Shown here in pieces: positions 46,895-60,200 of a DNA stretch of 64,000 nucleotides (within the stretch, counting starts at the first letter, position 1; each line of letters opens with the position of its first letter). A program made the position numbers and the translations under genes. The notes under the pieces are model-generated. The model was given only the letters and a program-made list of their open reading frames with translations. It made no database searches and was not told the DNA's origin. Source of the stretch: Maylandia zebra (Eukaryota; Chordata; Actinopteri; Cichliformes; Cichlidae); contig NC_135170.1 in assembly GCF_041146795.1 (NCBI RefSeq), positions 20,640,033 through 20,704,032 on the forward strand, written 5' to 3'.

Positions 46895-49713
46895 ATGGAG
46901 GCTAAGCAGTATCCCATAAGCATCCATCTAGTTGGAGTACTGCAGAAGGAAAAGACCAAAGTAAGCAGCAAAGGATTTTTCACTTTCCTGGTTCTATGTG
47001 TGGGTATTTTTATTAAATAAAATGCGTGCCTCTCCTGAGAAAAGCTGCCTTTTCTTTTCCAGTTTTACAAGACTTCTGTGCTTTGGTCCGACGAGAGCAG
47101 TGTTGTGATTTACAGACGTTTTCGAGAATTCATGAAAATGCACGTGAGTATAAAACACCTTCTTTCTTTTGTTTTTTCCAAGTTGCACATATCCAGGTAA
47201 CTTTTGTTTTGTTACTCAAATTATTTCTCACAGAAACAACTGAAGAAAGCATTCCCACCTGCAAACAAGCTGAGAAAATCTGACAGAATTGTCCCCAGAT
47301 TTCGAGGTATGTTCGGGTCATGTAGACCACACTTGCTGCTTTACAAGAATCGCATGGTTCACTTACAGACCGATGGGATTGTAACTAAAATCGTTCTCTG
47401 GGATTTCAGAGGGGAGGGTGAAGCAAAAAAGTCGAGGGAAAGCCCCAACCAAGTCACTGGTGCGCTTGAAATATTTGCAGAAATATTGCAATGCAGTCCT
47501 GTCCTGTGACCAGCGAGTGACTCAGTCTGCAGAGCTCATCCAGTTCTTGAACCCTAAAGACCAGGACCTGCAGCCGGACTTTGCCAAAAACGGGTACGGC
47601 TAAACATTTATTACACAATAAATGTTTTATAATAGCTTTTAGTTAAAGTTACCCACACAGATCTAATTTAGGGACCGTAACATTTGCAAAATCTTGTATC
47701 TGCAGGTTCAATCTTCTGAGTGCACGAGTACATAAATAAATATGTATAATGCAAGATGAATGCATGACTCTGACATTGTGCACGTCTGTGTTGCTCTTCC
47801 TCCTCAGCATCATCATCATGCCCCCGGAGGATGAACTCAGAAGCGAAGGACTTCACGCAAACGCCGGTGAAGTGACCCAGCCGTTTATCACAGAAGCATA
47901 CACGTGTGTCGCCCCGTATGACACCAAAGACTCCAAGAACAAACCTTTGAAAGTAGCCAAGGGTGACAAACTCGATGTGGTCATCAAAGACAAAGGAGGT
48001 GAGCCGACAGCTTTCAGTTAACACGGATAACTCAATGTGAGCAGTAAAATGCATGTTTCTGGTGATTCAGGATGGTGGCTGGTGGAGACTGAAGACAGGC
48101 GGATGGCCTGGTTTCCTGCACCCTATCTGGAGAGGACAAATGATGATAATGAAGATCATGAGGAGATTCCTGAAAAAGGTACACATAGCTACAGTTTTTC
48201 TTGTACCCTTTCTCACGACATTGCACTCTCATTATGTATTTCCTTATTCAGTGAATATCATTCATATTGCAAAGCATTATGTCTAATCCTTCATTCTCTC
48301 TCCAGGAGCACTCTACACTGCAGTCAAGAGCTACAAGGCCACCAAAACTGACGAGGTGACCGTAACCATAGGTGCTGTGGTGGAAGTCCTGCAGAAGTCT
48401 GAAAATGGCTGGTGGCTCGTCAGGTATTCTAGCCTGGGCTGAAACTTTTATTTCAAGTTATTTTGTTACAGATTCTTGCAAGCCATGAGAGTTGCAGCCA
48501 CCCAGATCTTTCTCTGTGACTGCCAAAAAGCCAGAAACACAGGTTGGGTCGCATGAACATTAGTACGCAACGATGAACAGCTGATAAAAGAAAAGACAGG
48601 CTCAGTGAGTGTCACTGCCCTGTCAACCAATCAGCAGAGGCAACTCAAATGAGATGAATAATCTATTTTAAGCACAGACAGTTAATGACCGATTATGTTT
48701 TCATGGTAATTTCCTTTGAAAAAGAAATTTAAATCTCTTCCGAATTTAAAAAAGAATAAATAGAAGAATTTTGTACCATAGCGCAGCCTGATTTAACTGG
48801 ATTTCTTTCATAACATCGGTTGTCATGGCTTAAAGTTTCACAAAAGGCCTGACACTTGTTATGTAGCCATGTATGTGGAAATAAAAGAACGATGCATGAT
48901 TTCCAATTTTAAATTACTTTGATTTCTTCATTCTTGTCATCTAACAGATCCAGTGGGAAAATGGGTTACATTCCCACCATGATACTGCAGCCCCACCGCT
49001 ACCCTCATATTCATAACACTTCCCATCACCTGGATCAGCGCCGCCACACTTCCCTTCTCGTTCCATCCTCGAATCTGGAACAGCACTCCCAACTGAGCCT
49101 CTCCCAAGGAAGCCTGCTGCAACATCCCCCCGTAAGGTCTTCGTCACCTCTCCTGATCCTGCCGGAGAGTAGGCAGAGGTCTGCGTCTCTTGAGGTTTTG
49201 TCTGAACAACCTCATGCACAGCCTGCTGCAAACAGTACCAGTGCTGCTACCGATATCTCCACTTCACCCACCTCTCCCTCTCACCCTCCTCCGCCCGTGA
49301 TCACGGTGAAGATGGATGGAGAGGACGAAGAACGCGTCCTCTCCAGGAGTCAGACGGAGGATAGTGAGGATAGCTTTATGAGCGACAGCACCGACTTCAG
49401 CTTCAGTGACGACTCCAGCTTTAACTCGTCCCTGAACCTGAGCCCCACTGCCAATGATGAATGGCTGCGTCTCAGCCGCACGCCTCCACCGGGGACGAGC
49501 AACACCCTCAGCCCAACGAGCGGCCCAGGGGGGAGGCTGATCTCGAGTGTCTCTGATCCCACGCTCTACAAATCACCCAAAATACCCAAGGTGCCACCCA
49601 GACCGAGCGCCCAGGAGATCCTCTCCCGGTGTACTTCTGTCACCCGCAAGAATGCAGCAAAAGGTGCTCTGTCACCCAAGCTGAGATCATCAGCCGATAA
49701 AGTTCCTGTTTGA
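46895..49713 (+). CDS. noxo1: noxo1, NADPH oxidase organizer 1, complete
   Basis: NOXO1 is the p47phox-like organizer that tethers NOXA1 and the NOX1/NOX3 oxidase at membranes. Coding exons: 46895-46960, 47063-47143, 47234-47306, 47410-47593, 47808-47998, 48071-48178, 48306-48423, 48948-49713. All are GT-AG and in phase, giving 528 aa. PX domain is about residues 1-130 (RRFREF at 40-45, [28 protein letters not shown]). SH3-A is about 160-218 ([16 protein letters not shown]) and SH3-B about 236-290 ([28 protein letters not shown]). A long Ser/Pro-rich tail includes an acidic [12 protein letters not shown] stretch and a late proline-rich [21 protein letters not shown], which corresponds to the p67phox/NOXA1-binding PRR of p47phox and NOXO1. 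The tail makes it about 150 residues longer than human NOXO1. The whole tail and end of SH3-B lie in one exon. Confidence 0.93.
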
Positions 49714-50121
49714 AAAGTAAAGCTTTATTTTTGTCACTGTTGAAGTGATAAAAGTACAGAAGAACAACTGTTCTTTTGTTTTAGATGATTAGATGAATAT
49801 GTGATGGCTCCTGTATCATCACCACTTTGACCAATCGATCATTTAACATGCCTCGTTTTATTTTCCATACTGGAAGCCTTGTGTTGTGCCTTATATGCAT
49901 ATAGTCTGTGTAGATTCCACAAACGATGGCTCTTCTGCTCATTTTGACTGCAGGAAAAGTAAATGTTTGTCTGCATACCAGTGTGTGGAAGTTGTTTAAA
50001 TTCCTGTTGAAAAACCTTCGCAGCCTATCCCGCCGCCTGCGCGTGCGGATAGTCAACAAACACACACTTCATTATCTGATCTGGGTGCACTCGTGTTACT
50101 GAGTAGCTGAGAGCAAATAAA
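49714..50121 (+). other. noxo1 3' UTR
   Basis: Non-coding sequence ends at AATAAA (50116-50121). The minus frame 50065-49781 shows no domain. Confidence 0.5.
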
Positions 50122-50682
50122 AGCATTTTGGGGAACTCAACCTGTTTGTTTTGGCATGTTTCACATCTAAACCTTGTTTCAAACACATGAAGTTAGAAGG
50201 AAAATGTTGCAGTTCGGTTTTGAATGTCATAAAATCAGAGGCTTAGAGGACAATCTCGCCCTTGCTTGGGTTTCCTCCAAGAGCGCCGGCTTCACCTGTC
50301 ATTTAAAAGCATGATAGGTTTACTTCTTGATTCCAAGAGTCAACTAGGGTTAAAACTCTAGTTGAGCTGGTTTATTCAATACTGACATTTCCCATAATGG
50401 AACTAATAATACACCTTTAGACATCCTGCTTTTGCTTTCATACCTTCAGCTTGTTTTACACTTTCAGGGGCCTGTGCTGCAAAAACCTGGATGAACCAGG
50501 AAGATAAAGCTGTATCTAAACTAAAGGACATTTTTCAGCCGTTTTCCATGCTGAGCATGAATCCTCAAGAACTGCAGTCCTTATCTAAAGCCTGCCAGGA
50601 AACCACAACTCGTGCTGGCGCTCACTCACATAGCAGATGGTCTGGTTCTTGTGCATTTTAGGCACTTTATAAAACATGCCTC

Positions 50683-50730
50683 ATTCACCTATTGACACAC
50701 ATTTGTATGAATGTGTGTCAATGGGTGAAT
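50683..50730. repeat. 21-bp hairpin between convergent noxo1 and tbl3
   Basis: attcacctattgacacaca... (50683-50703) pairs with ...tgtgtgtcaatgggtgaat (50710-50730) around a 6-nt loop tgtatg. Only one position deviates, and it could form G-U in RNA. It lies between the poly(A) signals of two tail-to-tail genes. Confidence 0.8.
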
Positions 50731-50846
50731 TGACACTTTTTTCTACGCCTGTGCATCAAGTGAATGCCATGGGTTCAAATTTAATTTACTCCCTTTGTAG
50801 CTATTTTATTTTAATAAAAATGTGACTCCTTTTAAATCAAACATTG

Positions 50847-51222
50847 TTTATTTTATTAACATTTGCAGAGAAGACAAAATACTCCACGGTTATATGAGGA
50901 AACTGCTGTCTGGGTTACATAAAAGTGTGTTCATTTAGTTGAGCTGGTAGATCAGGACATTGCACTACTGCAGAACAACACAATGGCATGTGGTGAGTGT
51001 GAAGATGGTCCAGGTTTCCTCCTCCTGCGCGTCCCCTTTTCCTCTTTTTTGTCTGAAGAAGTCAGGGTCATTAAAATCTGCATGGAGGAGCTGATGCTTT
51101 GGCACATGACTTAAAGTCTGTAGAGAAGCCGTCCTAACAAATGTTATCATTTCACATCTGAACTGTCTCCAGCTGCCAATAATCTGAGATAAGAAAACCT
51201 ATTGTTTCCAAACTGATTCCTG
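50847..51222 (-). other. tbl3 3' UTR
   Basis: After the tbl3 stop codon the minus strand has no credible frame. It reaches AATAAA at 50852-50847 and an overlapping second signal nearby. Between this and the noxo1 signal about 0.7 kb holds only the hairpin. Confidence 0.5.
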
Positions 51223-54200
51223 TCAGCTGGCAAAAGTCTGGCACTGTTGAGCCGAAGAAACCGGGAGACCTTTTGTCTTTTTAACTGTCGTTTCCTCCTC
51301 CTGGTCTTCCTCTTCAGAGCTCTCCTCGCTCTCAGAGTGGTGCTTGCCGTTAGTTTTGTGGCTTGCTCCGTTTTCCACTCGCCCGTTGTCGGTGGAGGCT
51401 TTGTTGGTGGCACTGACATCCTCGAGCTCCTCTTCATCTTCAACACAGGAATCTGGATCTTCGTCTTGTTCACCGTCGCTGTCGTTGCCTTCGTCTCGTC
51501 TCTCGTCGCTGCCGCTCTTTTTCTCCTTGTCAATCACAAAGAAAGGCTGAGCCTGTGCCAGAGGTGTCGTATCCATGTCTTCATCTTGGCCCGTACTGGA
51601 GAAGATATAACAGCATAAATTAGGCTGACAAACTAAAAATATTTTCATTTAATAACCTCACATAGCTAATTACACATAGCATGTTTCCAGCTTTGGTTTA
51701 AGGCTGCTCCTGCACTACATTTGGAGAGCCAAACGGTCAAATATGCTGTTAAAAGTTGACACCTCATTCATGTCAGCGGGTCTTCATTCTAATTAGATTG
51801 GAAAACAAAACAAACACAAACTTAAATCTGATTTTGTGGTGAAATTTTCCTTTAATATAACAATTTGCTTTGAAACCACAAACAAGCAGCACGAGAGTCA
51901 ATATTAGAAAGGTGCCAGTGTTGTTTCGGAAACACCGGGATTCAGTCAACATTCAGCGTGGTGATTTGTCAAAGCGTTCAGAGCAGAGTCTCACCTGGAC
52001 GGCGCTCCGGCCACTCTCATTTTCTGCCACATGTAGTTCAAGAACATGGAGGCCTGCAGCAGACGCCCAATCCTCTGCATGTGTCTCTCTGTGGGGAAAA
52101 TGACCATAAATAAATAAAAAAGAAAGTAAAAAGTCTGTTAATTTACAACAGTTATTTTTTCCATGTAGGAAAATTGATTGTACTCATGTATATCATGTTT
52201 AATAAACATGGCATAAAGACCAAAACATCCTTTTTTCTATTGTCTATCCAGTTTCTCTAATTAACCACATACTACAATCAAACCCCTGCAGTCTGAACTC
52301 TTTACATAACATTGCACACACCTAATTTTCACAGAACGCTACAAGGAAAGGGTCACACTTTCAGTTTTCATTCCTTTAACTCTAGTGTTCTATTCCGTAT
52401 ATGAGACACTTATTTGTACGTTTCTGAGTGTTTCTAAAGTTTAGATCAATCTGTGGCCACTTTGAGTAAATAATCAGAGTAAAAGCTTTTTCTTCTTTTT
52501 TGTCTGATGCAGTTTTGGTCTCTGTTCGTCAAAGCACTCGTTCCCCCTCCTAACCTGTGTATGGAATGAGGCCCTCAAGGTGTGATCGGGCTCCCTGGTA
52601 CTGCAGCAGCTCTTCGGGGGGCAGGTGTGTGAGGAGCACCTGTAGGACAGCCTGGGCATTCAGGCAGTTCCTGGCGTTGGTGTTCCACACCACACAATAG
52701 CGCAGAACTGACTCTGAGTGGATCCAAGAAAACAGAGGAAAGAAATAAGGAAACTTCTGTATCACTGTCTGAAATGACAGGTATTAGTATTGTGTAAAAA
52801 CACAGTCATTCTCTTTTTAACAGGCTACCTTTTTGATCCTGTCGAAGCTTCAGCAGCGTCTTTTCCAACAGCTCGGAGCTATTCTCTCCTTCACGGATCG
52901 CTGGAAGCAACATGGGACAACTAGTCAGAGTCAGCAGACAGTCTGTTCATATAGGGTCTGACACATGGACTCAGCAAACTCTCTCCAGAGTCCATCCATT
53001 CAGCTGTGTCGATAGCTCAATGTTTGTCTCACTTACGGCTGTTCTTGGCAATGGCACAGTTTTGTCTGGTGCCATCTGAATGTCATGATTTCTCAAAAAA
53101 ACAAACTTGCAGCCAGTGACATGAAGACACCTCCAAAGCAAACTGTGAAACACCAACTATGAACCATTTTATTTTTGTCCAACTATCCTGGTGTGTTCAA
53201 ATTATACTATAAACAGTGGAAGGATTAAACTACCAAACAAACCAAAAAACTCCTTCTGTGGAAGCCAATCAAACATGGTGTGAAAAATGAGCATTGCTGT
53301 TACAAAACAGGACATTTTCTTCCATTTCGATGAAATTGCTTTGTACTAACACAAATAAGTAGTGCAGCAAATCCAAAATACTGAGACGTTACAGCTTCAG
53401 ATTAACAATATGTCACTGCAGTTTTAACTACATGTCACTGAACAAAAGAGAGTGAGCGCAGAAACGAGGTGTGTGTTATTATATGTTCACAGACCCACTG
53501 TTTGCCAGAGCTGCATGTGTCAGTGCTCGAGTGACTCAACGTTTAAAACAAAGCAGCCGTACAGAAGAAAAATAACAACATTCCAGGTAACCACAGGTGA
53601 AAAGCTAAAGGACAGGCGTAGATGAGCATCTAATTTGGACTTTACATGCACACAGCTAATCAAAGTCAGACACTAAAGACCAAAGTGTGATAGATCCGTG
53701 TGACAGAGTCGGTACCTTTGATAACAGTGAGCACGGTGTGAGGCTGGTCCAGTGAGATGGCGAGACCCAAGGCCTTCAGATATTTCTTCCCGTGGAGCAG
53801 ATTGGACAGCTCTTGCTGCCTTCAGACACAACAAACATACAGGTGTGGGTTCGTAGGCAGAGACACAAACACACACGCACACACCTGTACATACTGCAGG
53901 GAATTTGTATCATGATCACTTACTGACAGCCTGTAGGCCTCTTTTTCCCCATCATAACAGAAAAAGTTATTATAGCTCATTGCACAGACTATCCATTTAC
54001 CGTGGACTCACTAATGGTGGAAACATAGAAACTTTCCTGTCATTTATTTATTTTTCTGTCAATTACTTTGGAGTAATATGAATGGAAATGAGGGTGGGCA
54101 GTCTGTATCAATAGGGAACGCTGTAAAACGTAATAAAGAAAGAAAATATAGTTAAAAATGATTGTTTCAGATAGTTGATGAACTGTGGGCCGGAATTTGT

Positions 54201-57200
54201 GGGAATCATGCAAAGCTACTTTAGCAAGAATAAAAACATGGAGCTGAAATGTACTCTTTAAAAGTGCAAATTAACATTTAATACAGAAATAAATTCTTTA
54301 TTGTTTCACATACTGCAAACCTAAAGTTTTTTGTGCTTATCAGAACAGCAAAGCACGCACTCCCACACTCATACTTTACTGACAGCTTTGACCTGCGAAC
54401 CTCCACAGCCAAGCAAATCACAAAAACCATCTGAGGGACTTGCTGACAGGCAGGATGTCAAAACAGATGGAAAAACAAAAGCAGATCATGTCTGAGTGAT
54501 GTTGAGTGATCCTTTCCACACGCCTAAAAGCAAAACAAAGAGTGTGTCCACCCCTGCAGACGGAGTGGAGAGGAGGATGGATGGTGCAGGTGTGCCTGTT
54601 CTACGATAGTAAATCCCTCTTCTTGCTGTCAGAGATGTCGTGTGCAACTTACTTGAGTATCTGATCTTCCTGTTTCGCCTGCTCCTCTGCCAGCTCTATT
54701 TCAGTCACATCCTAGATGTGCACAACAGAGAAAACTGTAGATCTACTGAACACACATTTTTTTTTAAAACACAGAAAGGGAAAATAAATTTTAAAAAAGC
54801 AAACATTACCACCTAGATAAGATGTGCACTGAATCCCTCTTAAGGGATACTTCAGAAGGTAAACTCCCTACTGTCACAACAACACAGCTACCTGACTGTA
54901 GGGCTGCACGATTAATCGTTAGAAAATCGCGATCTCGATTCATACTTATGTGCGATCTCATTTCCAAATGACAACGATTTAATAAAAAAGAAAAAAAAGA
55001 AAAAAAGACGACGACGATTGTACCGCATTTTGATCCGGGACGTAATCTGCATGAAAACAAGCGCTCACTCTTCCTGCTCAACAAATGACAAGGGCGGAGC
55101 CTTATACCACGTGATACAGAAGCTGTGCCGTGTGACGCTAAAATTAGCAGGGAAAAAACAACGGAGAGCACGTCAGGGATGACGAGAAAGTGACAGGAGA
55201 AAATCCGTCCCGGTCAACCACCCAAACATCAATAATGGGAACCTTATACAGCGCTTCCCTATACACGTCGGACTTCCGCAGGCACAAAGAAATTACGGAG
55301 GCTATCACTTATCACCTGACCAAAGATATGGCTCCCATCAACACTGTGCAAAACGAGGGATTTAGGAAAATGATCAACACCCTAGACAAACGCTACACAG
55401 TGCCGTCCCGCAACTATTTTTCTATTGTTGCACTACCTGCTCTATACACGCAGCGTCGAGCAACGGTGGAGACGGAATTTCAAGCAGTACAACATTTTGC
55501 AGCAACAACAAAACGTGAGACATTTATTGTTTTTATGTTTATTTATTGTTTTTATGTTCAGTCTCAACTGTTACGAAGTTGATGTGCAGTTAATAAGTGC
55601 AATAAATGTTTATATTGGAAAAGAAAATCGTGAGAGAATCGTGATCTCAATTCTAAGCCAAAAAATCGTCGTGATTCTCATTTTATGCAAAATCGTGCAG
55701 CCCTACCTGACTGATCACTTTGTGCAAATGGTGATTAAAAAAAAACAACCAAGGAGTGAAGTTAAGTGCCTGCTGAACATGGAAAGTATTTATTAACTGT
55801 TAAAAAACCCCAAAACAATTCTTCAAGTTACGGTAAAACTTCCTCTCATTGTCCATTTCAATCTTTATTTAACTTTGTGGATTACACCATGAAATCCATT
55901 GTATAATTGTGACGCAGTTTTTAGGTTAAGTCATAGAGAAAATAGCAACACTAATGGAAAAACAAGTGAAACTCTTCGTTTTGGTGGTCAGTATTTGTTT
56001 AGAAGACTGACTGCTAAGTGTTTAAGGCCAAAGTTACCTTCCCTTCTTATTCCCTATCCAGCTGGAGGCTAGCAGCCGAATGCTACTTACCGACCACACG
56101 GTGATGTTAGAGTCTGCTGAGCCAGTAACCATCTTGTCATCCTTGCGACTGGCGTGGAGACCCCACACTTTGTCCTGGTGGGCATCCAGTGTCTTCACAC
56201 ACTCATTGGTCTTGATGGTCCACAGCTTCACTAAACCATCGGAGCCACTATGGAAAACAATTATTAATTACTGTGTGGAAACCAGACACAGCATGAAAAA
56301 CTGGCATAGCTACCATTATGTCATTTGTTGGGTTTCCACAGTCATGCTTTGAAGCCTTGAAATGAGCATATCCGCTGTTGCCACAATCAGACCACGGATC
56401 AGGATACGTCTGACTGTGAAACCACTGTCTAATGATTTGTTGATTACAAGTCATTCACCAATGTATTTATAATATGTGATCCTCCTTTATGAAACAATGT
56501 GATCCTCCTTTATGAAACATAGTATGACCAAGATTTAAGAGACAAGCTAGATTTTTTTTTTTGTCATTTTCTCCCCGTTTCCCTTCCTTAAAAACAGCTT
56601 CTTGACACTCTACCCTTCCACTGACCATTTCTGATGAGACTTCAGTGAACAGTAGTTGGATCAACAGAAAGGCCAGTGCATCTCACAGATCCCGTCTCCC
56701 ATATTTGCTGAATTTTTCCCTCCCCTCATCGACCTGACTTTCAGATACTGCAAACCTGCTGTAGATAGATTCTTCTGTCCTCCACTTATTTCCTCACTTT
56801 TTTAAGGACTCACTGCAAATCACAGCAACTTTTTTAGCTCATAGCACTTTGGAAATAAACTTGTTGGTGCAAAAGCACTTTTCTTTTTTTTTTTTTTTTT
56901 TAAACGTGGTATTATATTGGTTCTCTATTATCTATTGGATATAATTATGAGTTAGGTGTCATTTTATGCTTGAATTATTCATTAGGTCAGTGTACCTGTA
57001 CTCTATTCTGATTTCTTGTACTCTTGCAAACAACAGGGAACAATAAAGATGGAAACAAAGATACAATTAATGGTTCCCATAATTTTCTCAATCTCTGCCA
57101 TCTATAAACACCAAACCTCTGAAAGATATTTCTCACTGAGACACAGACAAGCCTCTTGACCTTTCAGCTTTGGTTTTAAATTACAGGGTTTGTTTCATTG

Positions 57201-60200
57201 TCTTACTATAAATGAGGAAGCTTTGCAAACTACGACAGATTCATATCTGAAATAAGATGAGAAACAAAGCCATGATTTTTAAAGTCTGGATTGGGCATTC
57301 ACATCGATCCGCAGCGTGGGCGTGTATTTGGTTTCGTGTTCGGTGCGTTTACCTGGTGAGCAGCTGAGTGCCTCGGCTCACAAAGATGACCTTAAGAACC
57401 GATGCATCGTGGCCCTCAAATGTCTTTAAAAAAGTAGTAAGAACAGGGGGAGAAACAATGAAGCAATATAGCTACAAATTAGACCTCACTAATGTCTGAA
57501 CATGATTACTTTTATGCAACACCATAAGACTGCTGTGATTCTGACACGTGGACAGTAAATGTCCCACCTTGAGGCAGCTGAAGTCTTGCAGGCTCCACAG
57601 CTTGGCTGTGCCGTCTGCAGAGGTGGTGGCCAGCACTTGGTCCACAGGAGAGAAGCAAACGGCCCAGACGCCACGGCGGTGGCCCCGAAACACCCCCAGC
57701 AGGCTCACTGTTCCCTCCCCCGTCAAGGACCACAGCTTGGCTGTGCGATCCTGGGAACCTGAAGCCAGCAGCTTGTCATTGGGTGATACGGCAACACTGT
57801 TTACATCCTGGAGACATGACGTGGAAGGTAGAGGAGAAAAGGACCAGACGTTTTAACAAAACTGATGCGCTTCCTATAAATGAAGGTTTGAATGAGTACA
57901 TGTATTTTTTTTTTAAAAGACTGAAGTAATAACTGAATTGGGATCAACTAATGTGATAAAGTTTCCAAAGAAATTCATGATCTCCACTCCTGTTGCCACA
58001 CTGCCTGCAGTTCCACCTTACTCTTGAGTAACCAATATCCTACTTCGGTTTAACCGACTATTAACTGACTTTTAATTGCTCTATTATGCTGCCAAGTAAG
58101 ATGAGGGCAGGTGTAGCAGGAAAGATTACTTTCCAGCATCGTCCTGGAAATCAGATCCACGATCAGATTTTTCTGCATTTCCTTATCAGAAGAGGCCAAC
58201 TAGCTTAAAGCTGTTTACATAACTGGTGGCTGACTCACACATCTGTGTGTCTTATTATACACAACATCTGTGGAGTTATTTAAAAAAGAAGCATCATAAT
58301 CTAAATTCTTCTTGTTTTAAATTATATTTAAATAACAGTTACTGACTCGCAGTCATATGGCTCCTCTAACCTTCCTGAGTCAGGTGTTTTGCAGAATATG
58401 AAGATGCCACAGTGAAGCCTTTAAACAAAAAGAATTCAAGGGATGAGTGGGTAAGTGGGTAAATAAGACATATTTACCCATTAGTCTAATACAGAGAGAT
58501 GGCCAGTCTTTACTCATGTTTTCTTGGCTTCCTGCAACTATGAATGCTTGTTATAAGTCACAGTAATTGACCAAGTCAAAATGTTGAGTGACTAAAGTTA
58601 AAATTGTACTTCTCAGGGAACCAGACAAATGAAATTTTATTTTGGGCAGTCAGCAAACCCTTCAAGCATTTTTTTATAAATCAGATTTGACTGGTGATTC
58701 TTTACATGTGGTTTTTATATCCTAGAGACCACTGATTATGACTCTCTCCTTAATTTATTTAGACCTAAGCTGTTCCCAAGATGGCAGCTACACGGTGACC
58801 GTGAACCTGTCCTGCAACTTTAATGTGCTGGACAAAATGGACAAGATCTTCTTGGACTGTGACCAGAACGTTCTGCCTTGTACCTTATCATGTGCTTTCT
58901 CTGTGGCGCGGGCAGTTAGCTGATGGATGCCTCCTTCTGCAGAGCAGTCTGCAGGTAGATCCCACACCTTCACGGTACAGTCCTGACTACCAGTCGCAAC
59001 GAATGATGCCTTCATCCTAGGCACAAGCACAAAGACAAGGGCAGATGCACATACAGTCATTTCCCCCTTCAATTTGTATCTGTGTTGTCACGTGTGTAAA
59101 GAAAACCAGCTTATTAGACGGCTTGCAGGCAGAGTGTTACCTGGAGCAGGAGATGGAGCCCACAGCGTTGGTGTGGCCGGAGCCCTGGGCCACACATCGC
59201 ACCTGACCACTGTCACTGTCCATATGCCACACACGCACTGACCTGTCCTACAGATGCAATATACAAATGTTACTGCTGACCTAATAAAGGGGGGATAGCA
59301 GCTTTTGGTCACATATAATATATAATTCTTCGTTCTTTCTTTTAACCGTACCTTTGCACAACTTGCAAAGAGAGATCCTTTTTTGAACACATCCAGTGTG
59401 AGGACCGTATCTGAAAAAGATAAGCAGATAAAAAAAATAAGCAGAGATAAAAATCTACCAACCTGCTCAGCAAGTCCCAAAGCTGAGACAACCACATTGT
59501 GTCACCTCTGAATTCTTGCGCAAAAACTTGGCAGGAACTTCATTTCTGTTCTTCCAACCTTACTTTAAAAACAGCTGTCCTTAGACTTTTACTTTCTTTT
59601 TATTATTAGATTTTGTGCTATACTACATTACGTACATTGTAAGTCTGTTGCAGTTACATCCCCTACAAATAACTATGATGACTTGTTGGCATATGGCAGA
59701 GATGTTAAACATAACTGAGTCCTACAGTTGAAATTACAATTATTTATCCTATAATAAGATACCTCAGGAATTAAATGTTTAGTTAAACTTAATTTACATT
59801 GAGAGAAAGAGCCGTTTCACTACTCAGGCCCACTCATTGTGGGCTATATGTGGCCCATCATGTAAAATGAGTTTGACATCCCTGCTTTAGTGCTTCTCTA
59901 ATTCCATGTGGTTGCTGCAGCCTATCACAGGCTGCATCCTAAGCAGGTCATCAGCCAATCAAAGGCTCAACACAGAGACCGACAGCTGCACACTCACAAT
60001 CAAACCTACAGCCAATTTAGAAACCCCATTTAAACTGACATGCATGTCTCTGGACTGTAGTTTGCTGTACATGAACACACATACTGTAGGTGTTTCCACA
60101 TGTAAGCATACACACACACTGCCCTCTGCTGGCGACTCACCTGTGTGTCCATAGAGGATCTGGCAGCTGTTGGTGAGCAGCTCAAAAACCTTCAGCTGGC

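Noticed and set aside
51247-51618. 123-codon plus-strand frame rich in Leu/Val/Ser
   Set aside because: It is the antisense shadow of the acidic last exon of tbl3, where GAA/GAG codons read as TTC/CTC.
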